A stretch of 64,000 bases of DNA from Parietaria judaica (GCA_954871525.1 OX940867.1:15229343-15293342), one strand, 5' to 3'; positions 35,165-46,570 are shown, numbered from the stretch's first letter. Program-made: numbers and translations. Notes: a model not told the origin generated them from the sequence alone.

Positions 35165-37277
35165 GTTGGAAAAATATTAAACTTTTTAATATAAATAATG
35201 AACATAACAAGTTTATGGCGGAATTTCAAAATTTATTTTAACATGAAAAACACATTTTATCATATTAATATTAACCATAGTGATAAAAACAATTAAGCAT
35301 GCTTGCAAAATAATTCGTACGTAAAATAACCATGAATAAATATACAACATCGTATAACTAATTATATGATGAAGGAACTTACAATTCCGGATTTATTAAC
35401 GGATTAACGTCGTCTCTCTTCAAGAGTCGTCCCTCCATCTTCAATCAAACAACCATGATAGAATCGATGTTATGCCTAACGGATTTTATGAGACTTAGAG
35501 TGTGGGCTCTTTTATGAACAAGAGAGGAAGAAACTTGGAGCATTTACGACTTGTTTTCCTCTCTTAAAAATAGCACAAATGAAGAACAAATTCTTTCTCT
35601 CTATATATATATAAAGTAGGCAACGAAATTGTGTCATTTTAAGTGAGGAATAATGGTTCTATTTATAAGAGGAAGTGTGCATATAATTTCCAATCAATAT
35701 TGAATTAATGCCCAATATTTCCTTGCCTATTTTGATGTAAAATGACAACAACCAATATGGTAAGCTTCCCTCCTAGTTTATGCGCATAATATTGGTTCAT
35801 TAATGTCAAACATTATTCAATTAATTCTACATGATACTTTTCATATAAAGAATATCATGAATTAAATTGAAAAATTCATTGATCCTTTTCCTTATAAAAA
35901 CGCATGGACTAATCCAAGGGAGGAGAAAATGACACATCATTAATCCTCATCAAGTTAGATTAACCAATAGGAATGAAGGAATTAATTTCCTCCACCATTG
36001 TTAAACTCGAACTTTATATAATTATCAATATAATTATATAACTTGCTACATTTAATAAAGGTGATTAAAATAAAATAACCATTTATTTATTTAATCATGA
36101 GAAAATATTTCTCGTAGCATAAATCGCAATATATACTTAAGAGACAATGATCAAATCAACTTAACACTTAATTTGTTCATCAGTCTCGTCCGAAAGTCTA
36201 ACATGGAGACCTCATGGACCCACATGAAGGAAGCTTTAGAATAAAGTCCAGACACAAAAGTTCACAAACTTTTTCCCAACTTTTAAGTCTTAATATAAGT
36301 CGACTCCACTACAGGACCAATATTGAGAATCTCTAAGTTCACGTGCGTTCTTATTTCCGTTTGATGTGATACAATTATTCTTCACACGGTCCACGGTGTA
36401 TTTTACGATATTACCCTTCGTGTGTATCAGCAACCAAGAGGAATGTAAAATTGCCGTTTTACCCCTCTGTTATTATTTCACCAAGTCCTTTTGTTGTTTT
36501 TGAACGAGAAAAAAATAAAGTGAGATGTCACAGCATGTCACATGTCTTATTCAGAGAATATATTATTTATTGAATACCAGGCCTGGTTTGTTCGCTCACA
36601 CTTCAAAGAACAAAGCATACTGTTATACTAATGTCGCAGCATTTTTACAACACAAATGCCATATCTGTGAATCACATAGTTCAACGAGACAATATTATGA
36701 CACCAACTGTCGGGCTTTATTCCATATCTTTGGGTTTGCCCATTGACTAGTCAAATGTTATAAAGTGTCGCAAGAAGTTATGTACTCACTTCAGGATTTA
36801 GGTAATTACGAAAATACCCCTCGTTTGTGATTTTGAAGTTTCGAGTAATGAAACGGTTTTATCTCAAACTTCAAAGTGTCACAGGTCTAGTTCGGTGTCT
36901 TCATTAAGACATCAAGAATAAACTCTAGAGTCACAACTCTCAATATCACAAAATCTGATATCAGTAGTTTATTCAAACAATCATTAATCGGATACGATTG
37001 CCCATTCGATCCTAAGATTGTGAACTGTTCATTTTAAACTAATCAAGAAGAGGTATCTTGATAAGTCCGTACTTAACTTTTCTTTCGTTGATGATAGTTT
37101 CAGGGCGTAGACATACATGCATAAACACAAACTTAAATACATAAGAATTAATATTTAATCTTTATTTAATTCTTAGCAAAAGAACATAATCGTATTATTA
37201 CATCGAGTACTTTTTCCATAAACTGCTTTATTTGCTAAAAGGTCTTTCATGTCTTCTTTGTGGGCATAAATCTCAAC
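35165..37277 (-). repeat. Copia 5' LTR (right)
   Basis: Starts TGTTGGAAAAATATT against the primer-site complement and ends ATCTCAACA. It is homologous to 11537-14387. It retains about 255 bases (about 36333-36588) absent from the left LTR and lacks the foldback MULE, giving that element's empty site near 36030. Confidence 0.85.
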
Positions 37278-37325
37278 AAACTCCCACTTGACTCAAAGGA
37301 GATGTGAATGATCATTCACTCCTAA
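37278..37325 (-). other. Stray copia 3' internal sequence outside the 5' LTR
   Basis: About 48 bases after the right LTR match the polypurine tract and the last codons of copia pol that adjoin the left LTR (ACTCCCACTTGACTCAAA...CACTCCTAA). A simple insertion would have host DNA here. Host-like sequence homologous to gene D intron 3 starts at about 37326. Confidence 0.7.
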
Positions 37326-37785
37326 ACATTAACCATTGAGCATATATCATTAACACTAATTGTCATACGAAGAGTTTCCGCAGTCTAACTCTTAGATTAG
37401 AGACCACGATAACATTTAACACCAAAATATTATTTATTCCCTCAGATTCTTATACCAGATCCTTTCAAAGTATTAGTTATTATCCTTAGTTGAGATAAAA
37501 ATTTTCATTGATCATCAACAAAAGAAATTTCCATTTCCGATGTAACGTATGTTGTCGGGATATCCGGGAGACAAATGAAATCCGCAACTCTTCCTTTCTT
37601 GTTGCCTTTTACATAATACTTTCTACACCTCTTCCTAGAGCCACAATAAAATCGGGTTACTTGTGCCAATTAGCACGAAACTATGTGCAATTCATCTGCA
37701 AAAAAAGAAAACCACGATCATCAGATTGAAAGTCAACGACCAGAAATATCTAGTCATCTCACAAAAAACCAAAAAATATTGACCG
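37326..37785 (-). pseudogene. SSL pseudogene B, intron 3 right end, exon 3 and start of exon 2 remnants
   Basis: 37326-37522 matches gene D intron 3 from 62967. Exon 3 lies at about 37634-37523, closely similar to D (encodes KRCRKYYVKGNKKG-like residues), but 28 bases including the splice donor are deleted near 37522. The exon 2 edge lies near 37751, where the donor GT of D reads AT in B. Exon 2 matches D only for about 35 bases and is cut at about 37785 by copia sequence. Exon 1 is not present. The gene is therefore broken at least four ways. Confidence 0.8.
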
Positions 37786-38021
37786 TGTCAAGACCTAAGA
37801 ACTGCAAAATTGTTTTATGCAAATGGATCTATAAGGTGAAGAATGGGAACTTAAGTTATCATCCTGTAAGATTTAAAGAAAAATTGGTGGCGATGGGGTT
37901 CACACAGAGAGAATGAATAGACTTTAATGAAGTTTTCTCCTCTGTGGTTAAATACGCCTCAATAAGAGTGATGTTTGCCTTAATTGCTCAATTCAATTTA
38001 GAATTGGAGCAAATGGATGTA
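37786..38021 (+). pseudogene. Second Ty1/copia fragment: RT N-terminal part
   Basis: Plus-strand translation gives CKWIYKVKNGN, RFKEKLVAMGFTQRE (then TGA), IDFNEVFSSVVKYASIRVMFALIAQFNLELEQMDV, the copia RT start, ending before the catalytic region. It is in the opposite orientation to, and different in sequence from, the large copia element. It abuts pseudogene B exon 2 with no LTR or recognisable duplication. Confidence 0.85.
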
Positions 38022-38342
38022 ATACCAATATTATAATGTAAAATTGCAAATTTGCAATGTTATGCAGTTTTTAAATATAATTTAAATTAACGCGTTTGAG
38101 TTTATGTTTGCATTTTCGTTCATTTTTTGTTTCATGTCGTTTCTTCGTTTTCTATGTTGTGCTGTCTTAGGTCAGTTTCAACCAAACTACTTAAGCCTAT
38201 TTTGGGGCTGATTATCAGATTTGATAAATTGAATTTTAAAACATTGTGCAAATCAGGCTCGGACCTTGATTCTTTAATCACTAGAGAGTCGAGAATTTCT
38301 CCAACGCTTCCACTCTAAGCTGCTCCCTCCGCCCTTAGCCTC
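38022..38342. other. Unassigned sequence between copia fragment and CACTA-derived duplicate
   Basis: No gene or repeat recognised. A 63-codon frame at 38127-38318 has no family features. Confidence 0.3.
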
Positions 38343-38768
38343 TAATGCGAATTGATTTTGGTTTTGAAATTTAGTTTATGTTTTGGTTTGAATTCCGTGA
38401 AATGAATATATGCTATTTTTGTTCAGATTTCAATGGCGCCTAAAGTAAGACGGGGTATTAGGAAAGAAACGGCGAAACGGGGAAAGCACTGGAACGTTGA
38501 TTTGCCCGATGACGAGGTCAATGAAACGGTTCCTCCGCCTCCGCCGCCGCATATGCCCTTAATAATGGAAGGGGCAAAGAACCATTACAATAAGATATGC
38601 ACGCGGAAACTTTGATCCGAGCGTGGTTTCACCGAATTACCGCTCGCTTCGAATGCGTTGAATGACCTCGTCAACGCCAATTATTAACGCCGGGGTTGGC
38701 TAAATTATATGCTCGAGCCAAAGAACACGGCGCACACAAGCATGGTCCTCGAATTCTATGCGGCCCTT
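38343..38768 (+). repeat. Duplicate of CACTA gene-1 5' region lying outside the element
   Basis: 426 bases match 40488-40913 without gaps, differing by eye at only three positions, all C to T or G to A in the internal copy. It covers the leader, the MAPKVRRGIRKE start (38433) and both premature stops, and ends abruptly in the codons for EFYAAL. It lies 796 bases outside the CACTA left terminus. Confidence 0.9.
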
Positions 38769-39328
38769 AGTCAGGAAAAAGAAAGACGAAAATACATAGT
38801 TTTTGTTGTTATAACAAGCGTTTGAACGAATTACCGTTTGATTGAAATGGAGCTTCTATGTATAGGAGAGTTTGGGAGCCTAACGACAATTAAAAATTGT
38901 TTGAATAGGGCATACGCGTGCCCTGAGGGTGCGCCGTTAGGACACCATTTTCCCCTCGAGGGTGCCTTTTTTGTCCCCAAGGGTGCGATTGATAAAATAA
39001 TCATATTTTTTAATAAAGAAAATTATTTTCTATTTATTTGGCCTTTCGGCTTTTGATAATTGGTCTCCAGGGGCATTTTTGGGCCAGGATTGGATATAAT
39101 TAAATTAAGAAAAATATTTTGTATTAATTAATTTTTTTTAAATCATAAAACAACCATAACATAATTCATACATCATAATTTACATTTGTTTATTTAACAA
39201 TATTTTTAGTTTCTAAAAGTTCACAACGACTTTAATACAACGACCATATTATAATTTTTATATGTATATGTCATATTACCATCTTACATTCATTCTACCT
39301 TCTCATTCATCTTACTTTCTAAAAAAAT
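38769..39328. other. Unassigned sequence
   Basis: Contains short GAGGGTGC and AAGGGTGC repeats (38930-38990) and AT-rich DNA. No gene is supported. Confidence 0.3.
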
Positions 39329-39560
39329 ATGGATTCACAAAATTCTCCAAACCCATAACAAAACATAAACATGAGTGTTGACGATATCATAATAGTTAGA
39401 AGTACCGATGAGAGTGATGATCAATATATCTTTGATTTCTTTGACGGGGATACCTCAACAAGGCGAGGCAGGAGGAAAGTCAACATCGAAAGAGGTCGTG
39501 AGAAAGGACATCAAGGTCTATTAAGTGACATCGAAAGAGGTCGTGATGGAAGACAATTTT
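39329..39560 (+). pseudogene. Possible PIF/Harbinger transposase 5' fragment
   Basis: From ATG 39329 (MDSQNSPNP, then TAA) and again from 39371, the frame encodes an acidic stretch followed by STRRGRRKVNIERGREKGHQGL. That resembles the RRxxIxRxREEGH-type segment at the start of plant Harbinger/ALP1-like proteins. A 20-bp direct repeat (GACATCGAAAGAGGTCGTGA) disrupts what follows, and the CACTA element cuts the frame at 39561. No catalytic region is present; assignment is tentative. Confidence 0.35.
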
Positions 39561-39563
39561 ATA

Positions 39564-39985
39564 CACTACTACAAATATGGGATTATACTACGAAGATTCC
39601 ACTACGCAAGACAAAAAGCGTCGTTGGAAGTCAAGTTTCGACGATGGAAATTATTATGCGTAGTCGGATTTTAAAAAAATAGAGTTCTGACGACGCAAAT
39701 TTTTATGTGTCGTCGGAATCATATATTCGCCGCGGCAAATTAGTAGTAGCCGCGGCGAACAGTGTTCAACTACGCACATATATGAGTGTCGTCTGGAGGA
39801 GTTTTAGAAAGCAAATATTCGCCGCGGCTAATTGATATTTGCCGCGGCGGGTAGTGTTCCAACTACGCATATAATAGTGTCGTCGGAATGGAAAACGACC
39901 TTCATGTCCAACGACACTTTTTAGTGTCGTTGGGATGACTCGCCGCAGCGCACTTAAGTTTGCCGCAGCGGGAGTCGTGTTTTAA
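39564..39985. repeat. CACTA left subterminal repeat region
   Basis: Alternating TTCGCCGCGGC/GCCGCGGCGAA motifs and inverted pairs such as CCAACGACAC...GTGTCGTTGG (39908-39933, a 10-bp-arm hairpin). In En/Spm such subterminal motifs bind the TnpA-type protein; that role here is inferred. Confidence 0.8.
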
Positions 39986-40577
39986 CCCAAGCACGAGCCG
40001 CAAACCCTCATTTCGCACGAACCTTAGTCTCTCTCGTTCTCGCCTTCGCTCGCCGCCGCGACCTCGACCCATTCACCGTCGCCCGCCGTCTTAAGGTTAG
40101 GCTTGAATCTTTGTGTTTTTATTTTAATTTGTAGGCTTTTGCGATTTTTAGGGTTGATGATTTTGGGTTTTTTTTTTAAGATTTTCTGCAATTTTGTTGA
40201 TGTGAATTGTGATTTTGTTGATGATTTTGCGATTTTGATTATTTTTAGGGTCGATAATTTTTAGGGTTGAAATTGTAAATTGTGATTAGGTTTTGAAATT
40301 GTGAATTTGATTAGGTTTTGAAATTGTGATTAAGTTTTGGAATTGTGAATCGTGATTAGGTTTTGAAATTGTGAATTGTGATTAGGTTTAGGAATTGTGA
40401 ATTGTGATTAGTTTTTGAAATTGTGAATTGATTTAGTTTAGGAATTGTGAATTGATTTTGTTTAGGAATTGTGATTAGGCCGATTTTTAATGCGAATTGA
40501 TTTTGGTTTTGAAATTTAGTTTATGTTTTGGTTTGAATTCCGTGAAATGAATATATGCTATTTTTGTTCAGATTTCA

Positions 40578-41915
40578 ATGGCGCCTAAAGTAAGACGGGG
40601 TATTAGGAAAGAAACGGCGAAACGGGGAAAGCACTGGAACGTTGATTTGCCCGATGACGAGGTCAATGAAACGGTTCCTCCGCCTCCGCCGCCGCATATG
40701 CCCTTAATAATGGAAGGGGCAAAGAACCATTACAATAAGATATGCACGCGGAAACTTTGATCCGAGCGTGGTTTCATCAAATTACCGCTCGCTTCAAATG
40801 CGTTGAATGACCTCGTCAACGCCAATTATTAACGCCGGGGTTGGCTAAATTATATGCTCGAGCCAAAGAACACGGCGCACACAAGCATGGTCCTCGAATT
40901 CTATGCGGCCCTTCCTGACAACGTCAAGGACGGGTTCGTGATGGTTCAAAATGTGCGGGTTCCCATCAGTTCGGAGGTCATAAATACCTACTATGGCACT
41001 CCAAATTATACCGTAGAGGAGGATGAGCACAACCATTACCCGGGTGCTGAGGTGGAGTTGGACAAGGTATTTTACGACGACATCGATGCAATGATTGCAC
41101 AGCCCGGTGTGCAATGGCATTCAAGAGCTGTGGAATCACGCCTTGAGAAGAGCCAGTTGTCTAAGATCGGGAAAATTTGGATGTACTTCTTCGGTTACCT
41201 TCTTTACCCGCATCTTCACTTCACGAAGCTTCAGTTCGATTTTCTGAAGCTTATCTACGCCGGCGCAAAAGGGTTGAACATCGATGTGGGTAGGGAGATC
41301 TTCCACAAAATGAACCACGTCAACTACGACCACAAGAAGAGCTCATTGGGATTCTCGTTCCTTATTTCGGGTCTTTGCATGAATGTCGGGGTAAGTGTTA
41401 TATAATATTAAACTATCATTTGATTAACTTGAATGTTGTTATTTTATTGATACTAAATTTTATTGAATTTGATTGTTTAGGTCGAGGAATATGATCGCGA
41501 AATCAAGTTTCCCAAAGGAGGTACCTTTGATGAGGCTTGGATAAGGAGTCTGAAGCCATCGGTGCTTGAAGCGCCACCTAGGCTCCAATCACTTGTGATT
41601 GGTGCCACCCCACCGGAGCAACAGTTTACATATGATGACATTCCCATGAGGGCGTTTATGGCTCACAGTCAGCGGGAAATGTACAACTACATGTGCCACG
41701 AATGCTGCTACCGGATGGCTCAAGATCCGAACTTCCAGCCACCAAATCCGTATCCAGCTCCGGTTTGGCCAGCGAGGTATCCCGACTATTATCCCTTTCC
41801 CGGTGACGCTGGCGGCTCCGGCAATGCAAGTGGCTCCGGAAATGGAGGCGGCCCCACGAAGAAGGAATGGACGAAGACGCATGAACAACCGTTATTTTGT
41901 TTTTTTTTTCTTTGA
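40578..41915 (+). pseudogene. CACTA gene 1: plant transposon-protein domain (PF20167-like), two exons, two premature stops
   Basis: Starts MAPKVRRGIRKETAKRGKHW. One frame runs from 40578 to a GT-AG intron at 41391-41480 (phase 0) and on to TGA at 41913-41915, interrupted by TGA (after ICTRKL) and TAA (after VNANY). Sequence between and after the stops (SERGF...LVNANY, WLNYMLEPKNTAHTSMVLEFYAAL, RVPISSEVINTYYG) fits the putative plant transposon protein domain found in CACTA and other plant TEs. Exon 2 ends in a Gly/Ser-rich tail. A truncated copy with the same two stops lies at 38433. Function in transposition is not established. Confidence 0.7.
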
Positions 41916-42129
41916 ACAATTTTAAATTATGTTATTTTATTTTATTTTAACAATTTACTGTGATTAGTTTTTGTTGAATTCGGTTTTTACAATTTCTTTA
42001 TATTACAATGTTTAATTATTTTTCTTATTAACTTAATTATTTAAGTGTATTTAAATTTTGAAGTAACAATTTAAATAACAACTTAATTTCTGTAAAATAC
42101 AACAATATGAAAATTTGAAGTTATTCAAA

Positions 42130-42600
42130 TATGCCGCGGCCATTTACTTATATGCCGCGGCTATATTTTCAACGACACACAAAAGTGTCGTCGGTAATCA
42201 AAATTCGCCGCGGCAAATATATATTCGCCGCGGCTAAACTATGTGATAATCAACCCGTAGCGTCTGCAATTTCTGAGCATTTTTTAGCCGTGGCGAAAAT
42301 ATGTTTGCCGCGGCTAAAAATGTGCGATAATCAACCTGTAGCTTCTGTAATTTCTGAGGATGTTTTAGCCGCGGCGAACAGGTAGTTGCCGCGGCTAAAT
42401 TGTTTTTGCCGCGGCGAATATATGTTTGCCGCGGAAAAACTGTGCGAAAAACAACCCGTAGCCTTTGTAATTTTTGAGGATGTTTTAGCCGCGGCAAATT
42501 GGTAGTCACCGCGGCGAGTCGTACGACGACACATTTTTGTGTCGTTGGAGAATTTCTGCCGCGGCATCATTTAATTTGCCGCGGCCGATGTCGCAGATCT
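42130..42600. repeat. Internal block of CACTA subterminal-type repeats, upstream of TNP2
   Basis: More than ten GCCGCGGC or one-mismatch copies, plus CGACGACACATTTTTGTGTCG-type inverted pairs. About three tandem copies of a unit contain AATCAACCCGTAGC...TTTCTGAGGATGTTTTAGCC (near 42245, 42335 and 42450). A block of the inverse orientation (AAGGCTACGGGT) lies at 47350. Confidence 0.8.
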
Positions 42601-42810
42601 GAGATTTTATAACTCTTATTTAGGATTTCCTTTCACTTATTTCTCTATACACTCCACATACACAATCCATTTCACACTTAGTCAACTTAGGCGACTTGGT
42701 TGAAGGATTTCAGCTTTGTCTTCTCGGCTTGTCTACGGGAAAGAAAGGTATTATTTCTCAAAATTCCGGATCTTGTTAAATAGATTTGCATTATTGCTTC
42801 TAGAGAATGG

Positions 42811-45800
42811 ATGAAGGCAAATAGATTGAGCGATGCTTACCGACGAGGTGTTCAAGAGTTTTTTGATCTTGTTAAATTAAAGTATAGAAGAGGAGAATTT
42901 ATTCGGTGTCCTTGTCTTATATATGGAAATTTAGTTTCAAAATCTATGGAGGATGTCGAATCGCACTTATTTTCATTTGGTATAATGAGTTCATATGATC
43001 ATTGGTACTTTCACGGGGAAAAAATTCGTGGTAGAAGAGTTGATGATTATGTACAAGAACAAGACGTCGAAGAGGATGACGTGGATGGTGTTTTGAAACG
43101 CGCCGAAGAGGATTTTGTGGGAAGACCGGAGTTATTTGAGTCGATGGTGGATGATTTAGAAGCTCCTTTGTTTGATGGGTGTAAGAGTTCGAAAATAGGG
43201 TTTTTTGTGACGTTATTTCATTTAAAGGCGGCAGGAGGTTGGTCAAATACTAGCTTTACGCAATTGTTGGAAGCCCTTCAGGATGTGCTTCCGGAGGGAA
43301 ATAGAGTGCCTTTATCCATGTATGACGCAAAGAAGACGTTGGGGTTGTTAGGTCTGAAGTTCGATAAGCTTCATGCATGTCCAAAGGATTGCGTACTGTA
43401 TAGGAATGAGCATGAATATTTAATGGAATGTCTGGTCTGTAGTGAGTCAAGGTGGAAGATAGGGAAGAAGCCTCACGACGGTGTCAAAGTGGTTCCGCAA
43501 AAAGAATTATGGTACATTCCCCGTTGCCGCGCTTTAAACGCATGTTTAACAATCCCACTCACGCGAAGAACATGATTTGGCACTCAAAAAACTACAGTAA
43601 AGATGGCGTTATAAGACACCCCGTTGATGCTGTACAGTGGAAATCTTTTTACGCCCATCATCCGGAATTCAGCGCAGATCACAGGAATTTACGTCTCGGT
43701 TTGGCCATCGATGGGATGAATCTATTTGGTAACATGAGTAGTCGATATAGTGTTTGGTCGGTAATATTCATCAACTACAACCTCCCTCCTAAATTGTGTA
43801 TGAAGCGAAAGTTCTTAATGTTGACGCTTTTAATTCTGGGACCGAGCCAACCGGAAAATGACATCGATGTTTACTTGGCACCATTGATCGATGATTTGAA
43901 GATTATGTGGGAAGAAGGAATGACGATCATGGATACGCATCTACAAGAAGAGTTCAAATTAAAAGCAATGCTAATGTGGACAATCAACGACTTCCCGGCG
44001 TACGGGAACTTGTCAGGTTACTCAGTTAAATGCAAAATTGGTTGTCCTGTTTGCATCAAAGATACATGTTCGACCCGATTGAAGCATGGGAAGAAGACAA
44101 TTTTTCTCGATCATAGGAGATTTTTACCATTAAATCACCCGTACAAGAAGAATGCGAGGAAGTTTAAGCGGTAAGAAAAAGTCGTATAAAGATAAACCGT
44201 TCAAGAAAGTATCAATTTTCTTTGAACTCTCGTATTGGAAGTCGCATTATGTTCGTCACTGTTTGGACGTTATGCACATTGAAAAAAATGTATGTGAGGC
44301 GATTGTCTGTACTTTGCTTGATGATCCAAATAAAACAAAAGACGGGAAGAAAGCTCGAGAAGATCTCGTTGGATTGGGTATAAGACCAGATTTGCATCCC
44401 GTGACTCAAGGAAAAAAGACATTTCTACCACCGGCTGTGCACACGTTATCTCGACCAGAACAAAGGAAGTTTTGTGAATGGCTTGCGGCTATAAAAGTTC
44501 CCGAAGGTCATTCGTCGAACTACAAGAGGTTTGTATCTATGAAGGATTTGAGACTTATCGGAATGAAGACCCACGATTGTCATATGTTGCTTCAACAAAT
44601 ACTTCCTCTTGCATTGCGAGGTTTTTTGTCAAAGGAAGTTCGGTATGCCATTTCCAAGTTATGAGAGTTTTTCAACAAAATTTGTGCCGAAACAGTTAAG
44701 ACATTGGATCTCGACGAGATACAGGAGGACTTGGTTCAAACCCTATGCATGCTCGAGACGTTCTTTCCACCATCATTTTTCGACATCATGATACACTTAA
44801 CTGTTCACTTAGTCACGAAGTGAAGTTTTGTGGACCCATTATTTTACGATGGATGTATCTGATTGAGCGTTATATGAAAGTCTTGAAAGGGTACGTGAAG
44901 AATTACAATCGGCCAGAAGGGAGTATTGTCGAATGTTATATGGCGGAGGAGTCGGTTGAATTTTGTGCTGAGTATTGCGCGAAAACTCCGCCGATTGGGG
45001 TGCCTAAACTCGCCGTTGCGAAATCAAAAGGCTTATCCTCAGGTAATAATTAATAATTTCATTATATAAAAAATATCGTTAAAATAATAACTCATCTTTG
45101 ATATTTTGATGCGCATGTAATCCTTCGACTGTCAACCGAAAAGAATGGGAGCAACCCGTTATATATGTGTTGCACAATTCAGCCGGTGTGGAGCCCTTTA
45201 TTGATGTGCATATGAATGAGTTGAGGCGTATTTATCTGAAAAAGTCAAAAAATGTAAAATGGCTACAAGAAGAGCACAACCGTACGTTTCCAAAGTGGTT
45301 CGATGAACATTTATATCCAAGGAGAAAGCATTATGATGAGACAATATTGAAGATCTCCGGTGGCCCTTCACAAGTAGTTACCCGATACACATCGTGGTAC
45401 GTTAACGGGTACACGTTTTACACAAGGGGAAGAGACGAAAAATACCCCGTACAAAACAGCGGTGTTACGTTATTTGCGGAAGGAATGCATGTTGCGTCGG
45501 CCAAGGATAAGAATCCAGTACAAGCTATTATGAGCTACTACGGATATGTAGAAGATATTTGGGAGCTTGAATATTGTGGTTTGCGAGTTGGATTGTTTAA
45601 GTGCAAATGGGCGGAAAACAACTACGTAAAAGTTGACGATGACGGAATTACAGTTGTTGACTTTAGACGAGTGGGCTACGCCAATGATTCATTTATAATG
45701 GCATCCCAAGCAACTCAAGTGTTTTATGTCTCCGACCCGATTGATCCACAATTATCTCTTGTCGTGCATGTGAAAGGCAAAAAACGTATAAGAATCTTCC

Positions 45801-45938
45801 AACGAAGAAGCCGTAGACATAACCACCATCGCACCATTCTCGAAGAAGCTACCGAGCATTGAAGAGGTCGAGAACTTTGATGATGATGATGTTTCTAAGT
45901 TGCGACGTCTAGACATCCCGTCAACAGAAATTGAATGA
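42811..45938 (+). pseudogene. CACTA gene 2: TNP2/TnpD-type transposase, frameshifted
   Basis: Segments in order: 42811-43530 (WMKANRLSDAYRRGVQEF, FIRCPCLIYGN, SKSMEDVESHLFSFGI), 43452-44165 (NMIWHSKNYSKDGVIRHPVDA, RLGLAIDGMNLFGNMSSRYS, GYSVKCKIGCPVC), 44152-44664 (YVRHCLDVMHIEKNV, LPLALRG), 44740-45053 (DUF4218-like: PIILRWMYLIERYMKVLKGYVKN, CYMAEESVEFC) and 45100-45938 (DUF4216-like: YYGYVEDIWELEY, FKCKWAENNYVKVD). Frame changes occur at about 43520, 44160, 44660-44740 and 44815. An intron probably lies between 45040 and 45115. The family is the main CACTA transposase; this copy cannot give a full-length product. Confidence 0.9.
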
Positions 45939-46570
45939 AATATTCATTTATCAGTTATTAATAATAATTTTATATTTCATTCTACTTGTTTAATAATGTA
46001 GTTTTATGACTTTATTTATGGTTAAACATTTACTATTATTTCATAATATAAGTTACTGATGTGATTTAAGTTAAATTGTCAAAACCAAGTACTTACCGTT
46101 GACATTTTTTAATTTTTTTCAATGTGTATAAGATTGAAAACAAAACAACTTTTTCAACATGCCGCGGCAACTTGAAAAGTTGCCGCGGCTAATATTCCAA
46201 CGACACTAAAAAGTGTCGTCGGATCAAATATTAGCCGCGGCTAATACATATATGCCGCGGAAGACTTATAAACCTTTCAACGTGTAACCTCTGAAAAATT
46301 GTTTTTAGAAGAGCGACAAAAGTACCTATTTTTAATATAATGGTGAATTTGAGATATATTTTTACATTTTTTGATGTAGTTTATTATTGTAACATTATAT
46401 ATAATTAGTAAACACTAAGTTTGACATAATTAGTTTTGTAATTTAACGTTTTCCCGAATTGTGACCTTATTGCGGCAAAAGTACATATTTTTGGAAATTT
46501 GTTAAATTGGATTTTTTTTTGTCCGATTTTTTATGTAATTTCATTTTGTAACTTAATGAAAAAATCTAGA
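45939..46570. other. CACTA spacer after TNP2 with a small subterminal-type repeat block
   Basis: AT-rich. At 46160-46262 there are four GCCGCGG motifs and one CGACACTAAAAAGTGTCG hairpin. No gene. Confidence 0.6.

Larger units (their letters stand above)
11537..37277 (-). mobile_element. Ty1/copia LTR retrotransposon (minus strand) with nested insertions
   Basis: Two related LTRs in direct orientation, 11537-14387 (3' LTR) and 35165-37277 (5' LTR), both run TGTTGG...CAACA. Next to the right LTR, 35149-35160 is the reverse complement of TGGTATCAGAGC, the initiator-Met primer site, which sets orientation to minus. Next to the left LTR is a polypurine tract (reverse complement of CTTCCACTTGACTC). 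Polyprotein pieces lie at 29500-26726 and 14996-14402. Four later insertions inflate it: a foldback MULE, a Tat gypsy, a MULE, and an LTR element inside that MULE. Visible LTR divergence is several percent, so the insertion is old. It sits in intron 3 of SSL locus B. Confidence 0.85.
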
